Shown here: piece by piece, positions 30,740 to 40,729 of the stretch
Layout: every line of letters starts with the position of its first letter
How positions within the stretch are numbered: the first letter of the stretch is position 1
Assembly: GCF_029852145.1 (NCBI RefSeq)
Contig: NC_079978.1
Span: forward strand, 12,961,828 to 13,025,827
Direction: 5' to 3'
DNA length: 64,000 nt
DNA from: Microplitis mediator
Taxonomy: Eukaryota > Arthropoda > Insecta > Hymenoptera > Braconidae
The notes under the pieces: generated by a model
What the model was told of the DNA's origin: nothing
What the model saw: the letters and a program-made list of their open reading frames with translations, nothing else
Databases searched by the model: none
Made by a program: the position numbers and the translations under genes

Positions 30740-33700
30740 ATGAACTGTAACAATAAAAGGGAAAGGCAACAGGGCAGCAGCTGCAACAATAACTCTAGTC
30801 CCCCTCAGAAACTCAGCCGCTCTACTTCTTCACCGCCAGCACTGAAGAACCCAGTAGTCCTATCGTCTAATTGCCTTGTCACGTAACCATTCAAATAAAT
30901 TAATAATTAATTAGAAATAAGTAATTAAAATTAGTATTTAAGTTTAAATTTGAATGGTTACGCGGGCATTTCGTTGCCACGCCGGTGAGACAGCGTTTGC
31001 TCGCGCATGCGCGCGGTATGACTGAGAGCACGTGTGTGCTAAAATTTTAATTTTTAATTTAAAAATAATTACATTTATCATTTATTATTTACAAGGGAAT
31101 ATTTATTATTTTGCGTTAACCAGGGGACGTAATGTGTGGTCATGTTATGCCCCAACGATTGTTTTTATTTTATTTCGATTTAATTTCATATCCAGGTATT
31201 GAGGAGATGAAAATAGTGACCATAGAGGAGGGGAAAAATCGATTTTCCCCTGCAATATCGATGGATAACATGCGGTGTTAAATAATTATTATTTAATAAT
31301 ATATATGTTTTACTATTATCATTTTGGTATAGATGCATACTAAATATATGTATTTAATTTATTTTGTATCATTCAGGTGGGGTAAAAATGTCTTTATAAT
31401 TTATTTAATTAATTTAAAGGCCCGGGGCTAGGTAACAATGATAATAATAATTAAGGGCGATTGTTGCGCCACGTGGGTGGCCAACAAGTGGCGGGCCCAT
31501 AAAGTACTCAGAAAGGTACGGAGAGTACAAAAGAGCAGACGCTGTTGTTGTCGCTATCTGAGTAATTTCCTGAATACGTTGCTGTTACGTTTCTAATTTA
31601 TATTATTAATTAATAGTGGTTAATTAAATTAAAATCAGTAAATTCACCGGGTGTTTGTGAAATTGTCATTGGTTTGAGTTGCAGATAATCGAGTAAGTAC
31701 TCTTGTATTCCCCTTTAATGCATTGTTACATGTAACTTCCCCGGGAATTGTTGGCTTTCGCGAAGCGAATAATTTGGCTGATTTTGTGTTAGATACCCCT
31801 GAATGATACATTTGAATTTATGAAAGAATTGAGGGTGGTAAAATAATCATATTTTATTTGAATTATTTTGTGTAATTTATGATTTAATATTGGAAATTGC
31901 GCGGCTGTGGTAGTTCGCTGTATAGATGTATCGATAGTTGCGTATATCGATAGCTACCTATATCTATATACTTATAGCTATAGCTATACACCGGCTAATA
32001 GAATAAATTCCTAAGCCGGCGACGTAATAGTTCGCAGGAAAAATTCCTGGGCAAATAATAATAATCATTAAGTGGAATTATTATTATTATTATTAATTTA
32101 TTATTTATATCATAATTTATTACAGTTATTATTATTATTTAATTAATTAACCCCGAATTATTATTTATATTTTTCTTTTTATTTACCCCAGTGGTCAAGC
32201 AATTTATATTATATTTTTGATTATTTATAATTATTGAAAGATTGATAATTATTTATTTTACATAATTTATGTAATAATTTTCCGGAAATTTGTATTGAAA
32301 GTGAGTGTGTGCCGTATCTTTCTCCCCCTATATAGTGTAAAGGGGTAACCCAAGGTTCGAAGTTGTGATTATTTTTATGGATATTAATGAATCCTGGTGG
32401 ATTATTTATTTTGTTTAAACAATATATTATAATATGTTTGTATTATTGATTTAAATATTGGATTTGAAATTCAGATTCTTTTTGCATTGTATAGATTCGG
32501 CCCCCAGGGGTTCATGAAAGATTATAATTTATATTATCAGTGAAATATTGTATCAAAATTCTTGATAATTTTATATAAATAATTGGATCCAACAATTCTC
32601 GGGGAAATACTTTATATTTATTTTCCTGGGTCTTTTTCTTGCTATATTTAATTTATTTTATTATTTTATATATATTTAACTGTATTTATCATTTTCTGGT
32701 AATTTCTTTTCTTTTATTTTGACTTATCCGCCTTGTTACTGGCTGTACTCGCTCGGATTTCCCCTCGCAAATTTCCACCTGATAAAAATTTTGTCCGTTT
32801 TTGAGAAACAGTCTGGCGCCTACGTGCACTAACCCAGCCTGAGGGGCTGGTCCAGGCACACCCTATTTTTATTCTGCAACTTAATAACACTATTATTTAT
32901 TTATAAATTTAAAATTGAAGTGAAATTTATCAACGTTTTATTTTTCCGGACTTTTGAGTTTATAATTTAATTTTTTTTTTATTTACACGTGGGTGACCGC
33001 ATACAGTACTGGAATAATTCGCGTCTCCGTCGCGAAATTTAAACTAGTATTTGTTATAGCCTGACTCTAAGCCCTACTTCTGAAACAGCTATGGGTCCGG
33101 ATGAAAAACCGTGCAACTCGCTTGACGAGCTTCTAACTAGAATGGGGGATCGGCGTCGCGAAGATAAAGCCGGATTGTCTAAGCGTCTGGATGGAATCGA
33201 AAATAAACTTGCCTAAGATTATCTAAAAAAAGGTTATCTCAGGGCTGCAAAAACGGATCGAGGTCCTTAAATTGAATCAACAGATTGCAATCTCTCACTC
33301 TGGCTCCATCCAGGCGGGTACCTCTGATCAGCAATTTATAACAATCAATGTTGAGGAGCGAATCGCCAAAATCACCAGAACTTCTTTTGACAAGATACTG
33401 AGGAAAAAAAATGTAATTGTCAGAGGCCTTGAAATCCGTAACTTATCTCCCACTAGAGTTGCTTCTGAATTTTTTGCCCAGCATTTTACACAAAGTTATT
33501 GTGTATTGGAAGCAGTCGTTATCGGCCGTTGTAAAGACGGACTCAAAGTAAAGCTTTCGGACATGTTCGTCAGGAACAAAATTATGGTGGAAAAGAAAAA
33601 ACTTCCTGCTCCAATATACATCGATCATAACCTCACTCGCGAAGAGGAGATCATTGCTAAAAAACTTAGGGATGCTGGCAGACAGCTTAAGAAAGAAGGC

Positions 33701-33897
33701 AAAACTGTGAGGTACCGGATCAAAAAATCCTAGTTGATGGAAAGCTTTTCCAACTTGATGTGGCCAACGATACATTGGCGCCTTGCCAATCTGTTACTTC
33801 AATGCAGGTGGAAGCACTTGCAACACTCTCTGGTCGAGATCTTCCAAAAAACGGGAAAACAGGCGCAAGCCTGGAACTCCCACGACCTTCAGTATAA
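30740..33897 (+). pseudogene. LINE ORF1, split by a solo LTR
   Basis: The ATG at 30740 opens a polar Ser/Pro-rich N-terminus ('SRSTSSPPALKNPVV') that stops at 30876 inside the inserted LTR. It resumes in the same frame at 33063 ('SPTSETAMGPDEKPCNSLDE'). A coiled-coil-like stretch follows ('LSKRLDGIENKL'), then a small frameshift near 33215-33236, a core with 'RKKNVIVRGLEI' and 'KLSDMFVRNKIM', another frameshift near 33725, and an end at about 33897. The 'VIVRGL' core resembles the RNA-recognition part of other LINE ORF1 proteins, which coat the element RNA. Two frameshifts and the insertion make it non-functional. Confidence 0.7.
30877..33058 (+). mobile_element. Solo LTR of 2.2 kb, 4-bp TSD (GCCT)
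   Basis: Starts TGTCACGTAACCATTC and ends TTTGTTATA (probably from ...TTACA by one transition). GCCT at 30873-30876 and 33059-33062. Removing it and one GCCT restores the LINE ORF1 reading frame. It carries a palindromic 5' end (GTAACCATTCAAAT...ATTTGAATGGTTAC, 30884-30962), a promoter-like zone near 31500-31560 and a TCTGGCGCCTACGTGC word at about 32813, like other LTRs here. Confidence 0.75.
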
Positions 33898-34405
33898 AAT
33901 TTACTTTTTGGAATGTCCATGGTTTTGGCAATCTGCTTGATTCACTTGCCTTACTCAACTCATCTTTTATTGGAATATCCGAAATCGGACATAAAATCGC
34001 AGGTGATTTTAATGCCCAGGTCGGAAATCTTGGCTCATCTGATGAAGAATTAACTTCTGGCACTTCTCTTCACTACTCTCGTACTTCGCATGACCTCATA
34101 ATCAACCACAGGGGTAAAATCCTGTCGAAGGGTCTCGAATCTCTGGGATTTACACTCATCAACGGTCACTCACGCAATGATTCACCCAGCCAGCTTACAT
34201 TTACAAACGACAATAGCAGCAGTGTCGTGGATCTGATCTGGGTGAACAGCTCAAGCCTTCATCTCGTTAAGGACATGTGGGTAGATTAATTAGTTACCAA
34301 CTCAGATCATTTCCCAGTAACCATTAAGGTATTTTCACCAACTAGAAATGCTATAAACCCAGTCGTTACTAACGCGAGTTCCGCTCAATTCAAGCTACAG
34401 GCCCC
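33880..34405 (+). pseudogene. LINE endonuclease remnant
   Basis: A frame with 'FTFWNVHGFGN' (start of an APE-type endonuclease) and 'LNSSFIGISE', then a jump to 'AGDFNAQVGN', 'LGFTLINGHS' and 'VVDLIWVNSSS'. After a TAA at 34288-34290 it continues 'NSDHFPVTIKV'. The middle of the domain (the ETW and Y motifs) is deleted. The D-x-N and S-D-H catalytic signatures are retained. Endonuclease would nick target DNA for target-primed reverse transcription; this copy cannot. It ends just before the RT in a different frame. Confidence 0.8.
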
Positions 34406-34417
34406 TCAAACCCACTT

Positions 34418-35434
34418 TTGAACACTGACATAACATTTGACGAACTTGCTAGAAGATTAGCTAAAGTTAAAGTTGGCAAGGCTCCTGGATCTGACGGTAT
34501 CGCCAATGAATTCTACAAAGCACTTCCAAATAACTGGAAATTGGACATTGTGGCGCTGTTTAACAAAATTTTACGAAACAATTCATCTCCTTCAGAATGG
34601 TCTAAAGTCATAATGTGCATGCTCTACAAAAAAGGTGATGCCTCAGATCCTAGCAATTATCGCAGAATTACGCTGGTCAATTGCCTGGAGAAAATATTCA
34701 CGCAGATAATTCATGATAGAATCCGCAAATGGGCACACAACTCTAATATCATTCCAGAGGAGCAAGCAGGCTTCCAACCAGGTCGAAGCTGTGAAGATAA
34801 TGCCTTCACACTACTTGCTGCTCTGCAGATGCAACTACGCTTCAAAGGTAACACTTCTTTTGCACTATTTATTGATTTCAGAAGAGCCTTTGACTCGGTT
34901 CCACACGTAAAGATGTGGACTAAATTGATTCAGCTAGGACTCAATCCAAAATCAGTTAATCTGCTAATCACTTTGTACAACTGTCTACGCATGCAGGTTA
35001 AGAGCGATGGGCGTCTTTCTGATCCAATTGGAATAACAGAAGGCGTCTCACAAGGCGAGGGTTTGAGCCCACTACTGTTTTGCCTATACATCAGCGACAT
35101 AACTACGTTTTTCAAGGAACGCGGGGCCAAAGGTGTTTTCGTCAATGCGCACGGAATTCTTATGCTATTATACACCGACGATATTGTATTATTATTCACC
35201 AGTGAGGTCCGTCTCCGTAAAGACTTAAAGATCCTTGAGGAATACTGTTGTCTGAATGATTTAACAGTGAACATCGGCAAAACACAAGTCCTACCCTGCA
35301 AACTGAGCAGAAGGATCCCAAGAAAGCTAAAAAATTTCCGCTACGATGGCGAAGATTTAGCAGAGGTTACAAGTTATGAATACTTGGGCTTAAGATTCAG
35401 TACCTCCCTCAAAGGCAACCTTGCTGTACACTAG
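34418..35434 (+). pseudogene. LINE reverse transcriptase, C-terminally truncated
   Basis: A 338-residue open frame with all core RT motifs: 'GKAPGSDGIANEF', 'DPSNYRRITLVNCLEKIF', 'EEQAGFQPGRSCEDNAF', motif A 'FIDFRRAFDSV', motif B 'GVSQGEGLSPLLFCLYI', motif C 'LLYTDDIVLLF' (catalytic D-D present) and 'NIGKTQVL'. Motif C with YTDD rather than the common YADD/FADD is a minor peculiarity. The frame ends where the 8-bp-TSD foldback inserted (35445-36265); the C-terminal domain resumes briefly at 36274 with frameshifts. The start given is the first ATG; the true protein would have begun upstream in the endonuclease. Confidence 0.85.
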
Positions 35435-35444
35435 TGCTGTACAC

Positions 35445-36265
35445 TAGGGTGAGCAAAAAAAACCAACCTATCGAATTTATGTCTTAAAAAAGACCTGTAT
35501 ATCGAGAAAAAAATTCTTCCATTGGGCGAAATTTTTAGCTCAATTTTAAAAGGTGTTGGCAGCCATTTGGAATTTCCCATTTAAATAACATGCAAAAAAA
35601 TTTTTTTTGATTAAAAATATTATACCTTTTGAACTGTGTGAGATAAAAATTCGGCTCTAGAATATTCTTGTATGGCATTAAATTTAAAAAAAAAAAAGTC
35701 CCAGGTGTCGAATTTGTAAACATAATATTTCGTATACTAACAGGCCATCAAAGTCTAAAGTAAACAGAATCATACAAATTTGAGGCTTTATTATTAAAAA
35801 TGTCAATACTACGAGAAAATTTGTTCTACATATAGTGCAATGAAATCACCAACAATATCCACGTTGTTAGAAATAATATTTTGTTATCGATCACAATAAA
35901 AGAAAAGTATTTGGAAAATCCATAAAGCCTTAAATTTGTATGATTCTGTTTACTCTAGACTTCGATAGCCTGTTTATACGTAATATAAAGTTTACAAATT
36001 CGACTCTCAAGACTTTCTTTTAGGAAATTTAATGCCCTACAAGAATAGTCTAGAGCCGAATTTTTGTCTCACATGGTTCAAAAGTTATAATATTTTTAAT
36101 CAAAAAAAAATTTTTTGCATGTTATTTAAATGGGAAATTTCAAATGGCTATCGACACCTTTTAAAATTGAGCTAAAAATTTTGCCCAATGGGAGAATTAT
36201 TTTCTCGATATATAGGTCCTTTTTAAGATGAAATTTGATAGGTTGGTTTTTTTTGGCTCACCCCA
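35445..36265. mobile_element. hAT-like foldback element, 8-bp TSD
   Basis: TAGGGTGAGCAAAAAAAACC at the left pairs with GGTTTTTTTTGGCTCACCCC at the right; flanks CTGTACAC at 35437-35444 and 36266-36273. Arms of about 345 bp are near-complementary around a loop of about 130 bp (35790-35920). The 8-bp duplication and TAGGGTG end point to hAT. No transposase. Confidence 0.85.
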
Positions 36266-36273
36266 CTGTACAC

Positions 36274-36580
36274 GCTACGAAAAAAAGAAGAGCGACCTGG
36301 AATTGTAAACATAACCAAGAACCTCAGAGATGACAATTGGTCATCGAAGACTCTAGCCTGAATTCCCTGAGAAAACTCGAGGGCTACTGCAGGGAGCGCC
36401 ACAAACTTAAAGCTAATGTATTGTCTTAATTTCCCAGTATTAACTTTTGTACCATTACTTCGACTGTCATTTTTAATCTTATTGAGTTTATTTTATTGTA
36501 GAATAATTACTATACTTGTACTCATGGCCAATTGCTACGAGAATCTTTGTATTCTGTTACATGCAATAAAATTTATTATT
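36274..36580 (+). other. LINE 3' end and untranslated region
   Basis: A coding remnant ('...AKLNVLS' style, short) followed by AT-rich 3' UTR with TACATGCAATAAAATTTATT at the end, a polyadenylation-type tail. Directly followed by the MITE at 36582. Confidence 0.55.
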
Positions 36581-36581
36581 A

Positions 36582-37054
36582 CAGTAGAACCTCTATAACT
36601 CGAACTCCAAGGGAGAGGCAAAAAAATTCGAGTTCTAGAGTTTTCGAGTTATAGAGGATTTCGAGTTAGGCAGCAGGAACTGTCGGAATTGATGTGTATT
36701 GCAGTGAATCCTAACTAAGTCTAAAGGTATGATAAGTTTACAATCACCAACAGAAAAACTGACGTCAGCTATAAATTCCATTACCATTTCGTAGAACTGG
36801 TAATCCTCATAAGATAATTACATACGGTAATAATTTTAAATTCGAGATAAAGAGGTCCAAGTGTATGTTTTCGAGTTATGGAGGGTAAAAATGTACAGAA
36901 ATAGCTTGTAGGGACTCACTAATTATTTCGACTTATAGAGGGTAAAAATTTCGAGCAACGGAGGTTTTGGAGCTTGGAGGGAAGGGGATGACACATTTCT
37001 TCGAGTTTAGGAGGTTTTCGACTTATCGAGGTTCGACTTACAGAGTTTCTACTG
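36582..37054. mobile_element. Tc1/mariner (pogo/Tigger-like) MITE
   Basis: CAGTAGAACCTCTATAACTC at the left, inverted at the right as GACTTACAGAGTTTCTACTG, with TA at both sides (36580-36581, 37055-37056). Interior repeats the word TCGAGTTATAGAGG. This terminus style is common in pogo/Tigger-type elements. No transposase. Confidence 0.8.
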
Positions 37055-37056
37055 TA

Positions 37057-37950
37057 TATTCATAATTCATTCATTAATTATTTTTTATAATGGAGGGGGA
37101 GAATGGTGTACCTCTGAAATTTTTTTAAAAAAAGTTGATTTTTTAAAATATTTTTTAAACATTTCAATATCACTTTTGTAAATATAATTGAGCATTCGTT
37201 AAAACGTTTTTTTTTTCTATTTTCAAAAAATTTTGTTTTTTTACAAAAATAGTATAAAATCATTTGATTTTGTTTCTTCTTAATTTACAATAAAAAAAAC
37301 TCTTAAAGTCGAATTACATTAGATGTATTTTAATAATCAACTTGAAAATATTTACAATTTTTTGAGTTTTGAAATTTAATTATCTAATCACGATTTTTTA
37401 ATCTCTTACTCTAAGCAATACATCACTTCTTTTTAAGAAATATTTTCTTTGGAATTAAAGCAAACTTGAAACTTTCACTTTGAAGTTAATAATAAATAGT
37501 GATTAACGGATTAAAAGTTAATGACTTTCAAAGTAGGTGATGAACGATATTCACAATAATCATATATAAATTTTGTATCATCATCTGTGGTACAAGCACA
37601 TCTATCATTAGACCATTCATTACAATTCAAATTTCGAAAAATTGATAATAATGCGAAGTAACTTAAGTTTAATTTCTTCCAGTTTAAAGAAATTTTTTCG
37701 TTGAACTACTCTAAAAATTGTAAGTGATAGTAGAAAAATGTTAATGACTTTTGTTTTAGGATAAAAAATTTATTAGACATTTCTTTTTCTTCCTTTGCAT
37801 CCGAAAATTATGTAAAATGCAATTTTTCTCCACGTAAATTACATGTAAGAAAATTTGATTTAATCTAATTTATTAATTTTTAATCAAATTTATTCATTTC
37901 CAGAAATTTTATCTTTTCACTTTTTCTAGAAAGTAATCCATTATGCCCGC
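37057..37950. other. Unassigned AT-rich DNA
   Basis: No gene or repeat recognised; many A/T homopolymers. Confidence 0.4.
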
Positions 37951-38592
37951 AAAAAAAAATCTGTCTATCGGTTGACCCTGCGGGCCAGCCCTAAAACTTC
38001 CCGCTGTTTTCGAGCTCTTTGAGCTCGAAAACTTTGTCGTGAATTCATTTTCGAGCTCTTCGAGCTCGAAAATACTTTTGTATGCCGTTCTTTTCGAAAA
38101 AATTGTTTTTTACCATTTTTTCTCCAACAATATCTCTCAAACGAATAAACCGATTGAGACGGTTCAGGCGGCATTCGACGCAGCTTATAAAGCTCTAGAG
38201 CCCAGTCGATTTTGGAATCAATCCATCGAGCACATTAAAAGTTATCCAAAAAAAACATTTTTGAAAAAATTTTATTTTTGGAATATCTCTGAACGAGCCC
38301 TACCGATCAAGCTCAATTTTTTACAGCTTCAAGATATTGACAAGTCGCGCCGAATGACACCTTAAAGTTCAAAATCAGTTCATCCGTTCAAAAGATACAG
38401 GTATTTACATACGTACGTACGTAAGTACGTTACATACATACACTCGGATATCATCTTGAAATTAGTCAGAATAGCTCCCTAGGACCTCAAAATGTCGACA
38501 TCTGATGAAAATTCGATTTTCGTAAATCGGACCGAAACCTATAACTTCCCGAATTTTTGAAAATTTACAATTGTCTTAGCGGGAAGTTAAAA
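37951..38592 (-). repeat. Family A repeat, full length
   Basis: AATCTGTCTATCGGTTGACC...CTTAGCGGGAAGTTAAA with the GAGCTCTTTGAGCTCGAAA block and (CGTA)n/(CATA)n tract. Frame 38039-38365 inside it parallels 628-819 in the other copy, at protein level too ('RFWNQS(I/T)EHI'). Confidence 0.85.
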
Positions 38593-38740
38593 GTCTGGGC
38601 ATCGGTTGGCCCTGCGGTTGGCCAGCCTCAAAACTTCCCACTCTTTTCGATCTCAAGGCACTTGAAATCATTAGTGTGAATCCATTTTCGAGCTCTTCGA
38701 GCTTGAAAATACTCTTGTGTATAAAATATATAATGCTCTT
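38593..38740 (-). repeat. Family A repeat fragment, tandem to the previous
   Basis: GGGCATCGGTTGGCCCTGCGG, CCTCAAAACTTCCCACTCTT and TTCGAGCTCTTCGAGC show the right-end block of a second, more diverged copy placed head to tail. Confidence 0.7.
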
Positions 38741-39196
38741 GTTTTGAGCGGACTTATCCATAGTAGGGGAGCCCAAGCGGGGAGTTCGGGATATACTCGA
38801 GCGCGGCAGATTAATATTTAGGGGGGTACCTTGTACTCGGTTAAGTACTTCCGCCAAATATGAGCCCTACATATAAGGCCGCCCATCAAGGATAAAGGAT
38901 CGGATTAGTAAAAAAAAATTGATTATGAGAAATTCTCGAGCGCGTCAGATTAAGGTAGGGTGAGTTAATTACATACTAAAAAGTGTATATTCCACTAATC
39001 TGACAATTTGAGAGTGACGTGAAAAAAGGGGAGGGCTACAAAGTTGTAAAAAAAAAACGTCATCTCGACATTCTCCAGCGTGGCTTAATTTTTTTTTTAT
39101 TTTGAAGGAAATAATTCAAGGATAACGAAAAATATATAATATATAATCTGACGATATCCACGAGCCGAAGTAACAAAAATTCGTAGATAAAGTTTA

Positions 39197-39313
39197 GTGC
39201 GGATAGCTCAACTGGTAGAGCACTCGCCGTGATACTGACATGGTCTGAGTTCGATTCCAGTTCGGGTTATCTATATTTTTCTCAATTTATCTATAAATCG
39301 TCTTATTGAGAAG
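39197..39313 (+). repeat. tRNA-derived SINE, copy 1
   Basis: tRNA-like head GCGGATAGCTCAACTGGTAG...GAGTTCGATTCCAGTTCGGG with A-box and B-box. The tail CTATATTTTTCTCAATTTATC then TATAAATCGTCTTATTGAG is shared with 56560-56687 (inverted). The head resembles tRNA-Lys-type acceptor sequence (GCCCGGATAGCTC). The anticodon arm is degenerate, so it is not called a tRNA gene. Confidence 0.7.
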
Positions 39314-39412
39314 GTTAATTGTGAGTTTGAGTTTCGCTATATTTTTAAATTGACAGATACGCAATCTGAGGCTGAAATCGAGCCAGAAGAGGAAGACGAT
39401 TCTACTGACTAA
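39302..39412 (+). other. Short acidic reading frame
   Basis: Frame ending 'SEAEIEPEEEDDSTD' with stop at 39410-39412, directly after the SINE. Acid-rich C-terminal tails of this type also end the TE proteins at 8683 and 29441. Possibly a transposase C-terminal remnant. No start or domain is visible. Confidence 0.25.
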
Positions 39413-39465
39413 GATGATGATTGATTAATCAATTAATTATAAATGATTTGATTTTTTTTTTAGCA

Positions 39466-39613
39466 TTTTTAACTTCCCGCTAAGAAAATTGTAAATTTTC
39501 AAAAATTCGAGAAGTTATTGTTTTCACCCCGATTTTCGAAAATTGAGTTTTCATCAGATGTCAACGATTTGAGATTCTAGGAAGCTATTTTGACTATTTT
39601 CAGAAGGATGTCC

Positions 39614-39672
<59 letters not shown>

Positions 39673-40160
39673 GATGTAAACTCTTTATATGTTTCAATGA
39701 ATAGACCGATTGAGATGGTTGAGGTGGCAATCGCAAGAGTTTGTTGGCCGTTAATTTTTCTGAAAATTTCAAATCGATCGATCAAATGGACTCTAAGATA
39801 TAGAAAAAATATATAAAAAAACATTTTTTTTTCAGTTTTTTTTTAATTTTTCAGAAACGGCTCGATCGATCGATTCCAAAATCTAATCAGATCTAGAATT
39901 CAATAAAACTCGTCGATTGCCGCCTCAACCATCTCAATCAGTATATTCGTTCAAGAGATATTGATCGAGAAAAAAATGGTGGAAAACGGTTTTCTTCGAT
40001 TGTCTTTGAAGCGACTCATCCGATTAATTCCAAAATCTGGTCAGTTTTAGAACCGTCTAAATCGGTCAATTTGTTTGAGAGATATTGTTGGAGAAAAAAT
40101 GGTAAAAAACGATTGTTTTCGAAATCAACGGCATTCAAAAGTATTTTCAAGCCCGAAGAG
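39466..40160 (+). repeat. Family A repeat with (TG)n tract
   Basis: TTTAACTTCCCGCTAAGAAA, a (TG)n microsatellite at 39614-39668, then repeated modules with 'CGATCGATTCCAAAATCTAA' and 'AGAGATATTG'. It ends within GAAGAGAAAAAAATAA without the terminal block. Confidence 0.8.
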
Positions 40161-40729
40161 AAAAAAATAAACAAATAAATTTTTTTTTGTTAGATTAGGC
40201 GAATTCCTCTAGATAATCGTCAGATTATGAGACAGCACGTCTAGGACATAAAGATGAACCATATATATCTTATTCTGACGCGCTCGAGTATTTCAAAATG
40301 GCAATTTTTTTTGCACATCATAATAATGGCCACGAGTTTGCGTCACATCGAAATCGTCAGATTATTGAATGAGGGCTTTTTTTTTTAGTTCACTTAACAC
40401 TCCTGTAGAAAATCTGACGCGCTCGATTAAATTTTTTTTTTTTCATTTTCAACCCTTTCGTACGACAACTCCCATCATGCAAACGATCAGATTAACATAC
40501 GTACATTATTAAAAATACGTAGGAAATTGATGCAATCAATATCTGACGCGCTCGAGTATGTCCATGCAACAGTTTTCTTTTACATATTTGAAAATCTATA
40601 ACCTCTCTCCCCACCGATAAAAGGGTATACATTATATAACTTTTTTTTTTATCATCTCAGCTTTGCAACCCAATAGGTCTCTATGACGCTCGAGTAAATC
40701 CCCAGTTAGCATCGAGGGCTCCCCTACTA

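Larger units (their letters stand above)
30738..36580 (+). mobile_element. Jockey/CR1-like LINE, interrupted twice
   Basis: Plus-strand LINE: ORF1 (from 30740), apurinic-type endonuclease remnants, RT, and a 3' UTR ending with AATAAAATTTATTATT near 36580. A solo LTR (30877-33058) splits ORF1 and a foldback element (35445-36265) splits the C-terminus of ORF2. Internal deletions remove most of the endonuclease and the linker to the RT. Clade placement is from motif style only. Confidence 0.8.
38761..40729. mobile_element. Non-autonomous DNA transposon with CTCGAGCGCGTCAGATTA repeats
   Basis: TAGTAGGGGAGCCC at 38761 pairs with GGGCTCCCCTACTA ending 40729 (TA at each edge may be the target). The subterminal word CTCGAGCGCGTCAGATTA or its close variants occurs near 38797 and 38933 and, inverted (TCTGACGCGCTCGAGTA), near 40278, 40420, 40543 and 40685. 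It carries a SINE (39197-39313), a short acidic frame and a family A copy. No transposase. Confidence 0.75.

Noticed and set aside
38039..38365. 108-residue frame
   Set aside because: Lies within family A; similar frames recur in other copies with many lesions and no domain.
39616..39816. Frames made of Cys-Val or Thr-His repeats
   Set aside because: Translation of a (TG)n/(CA)n microsatellite.
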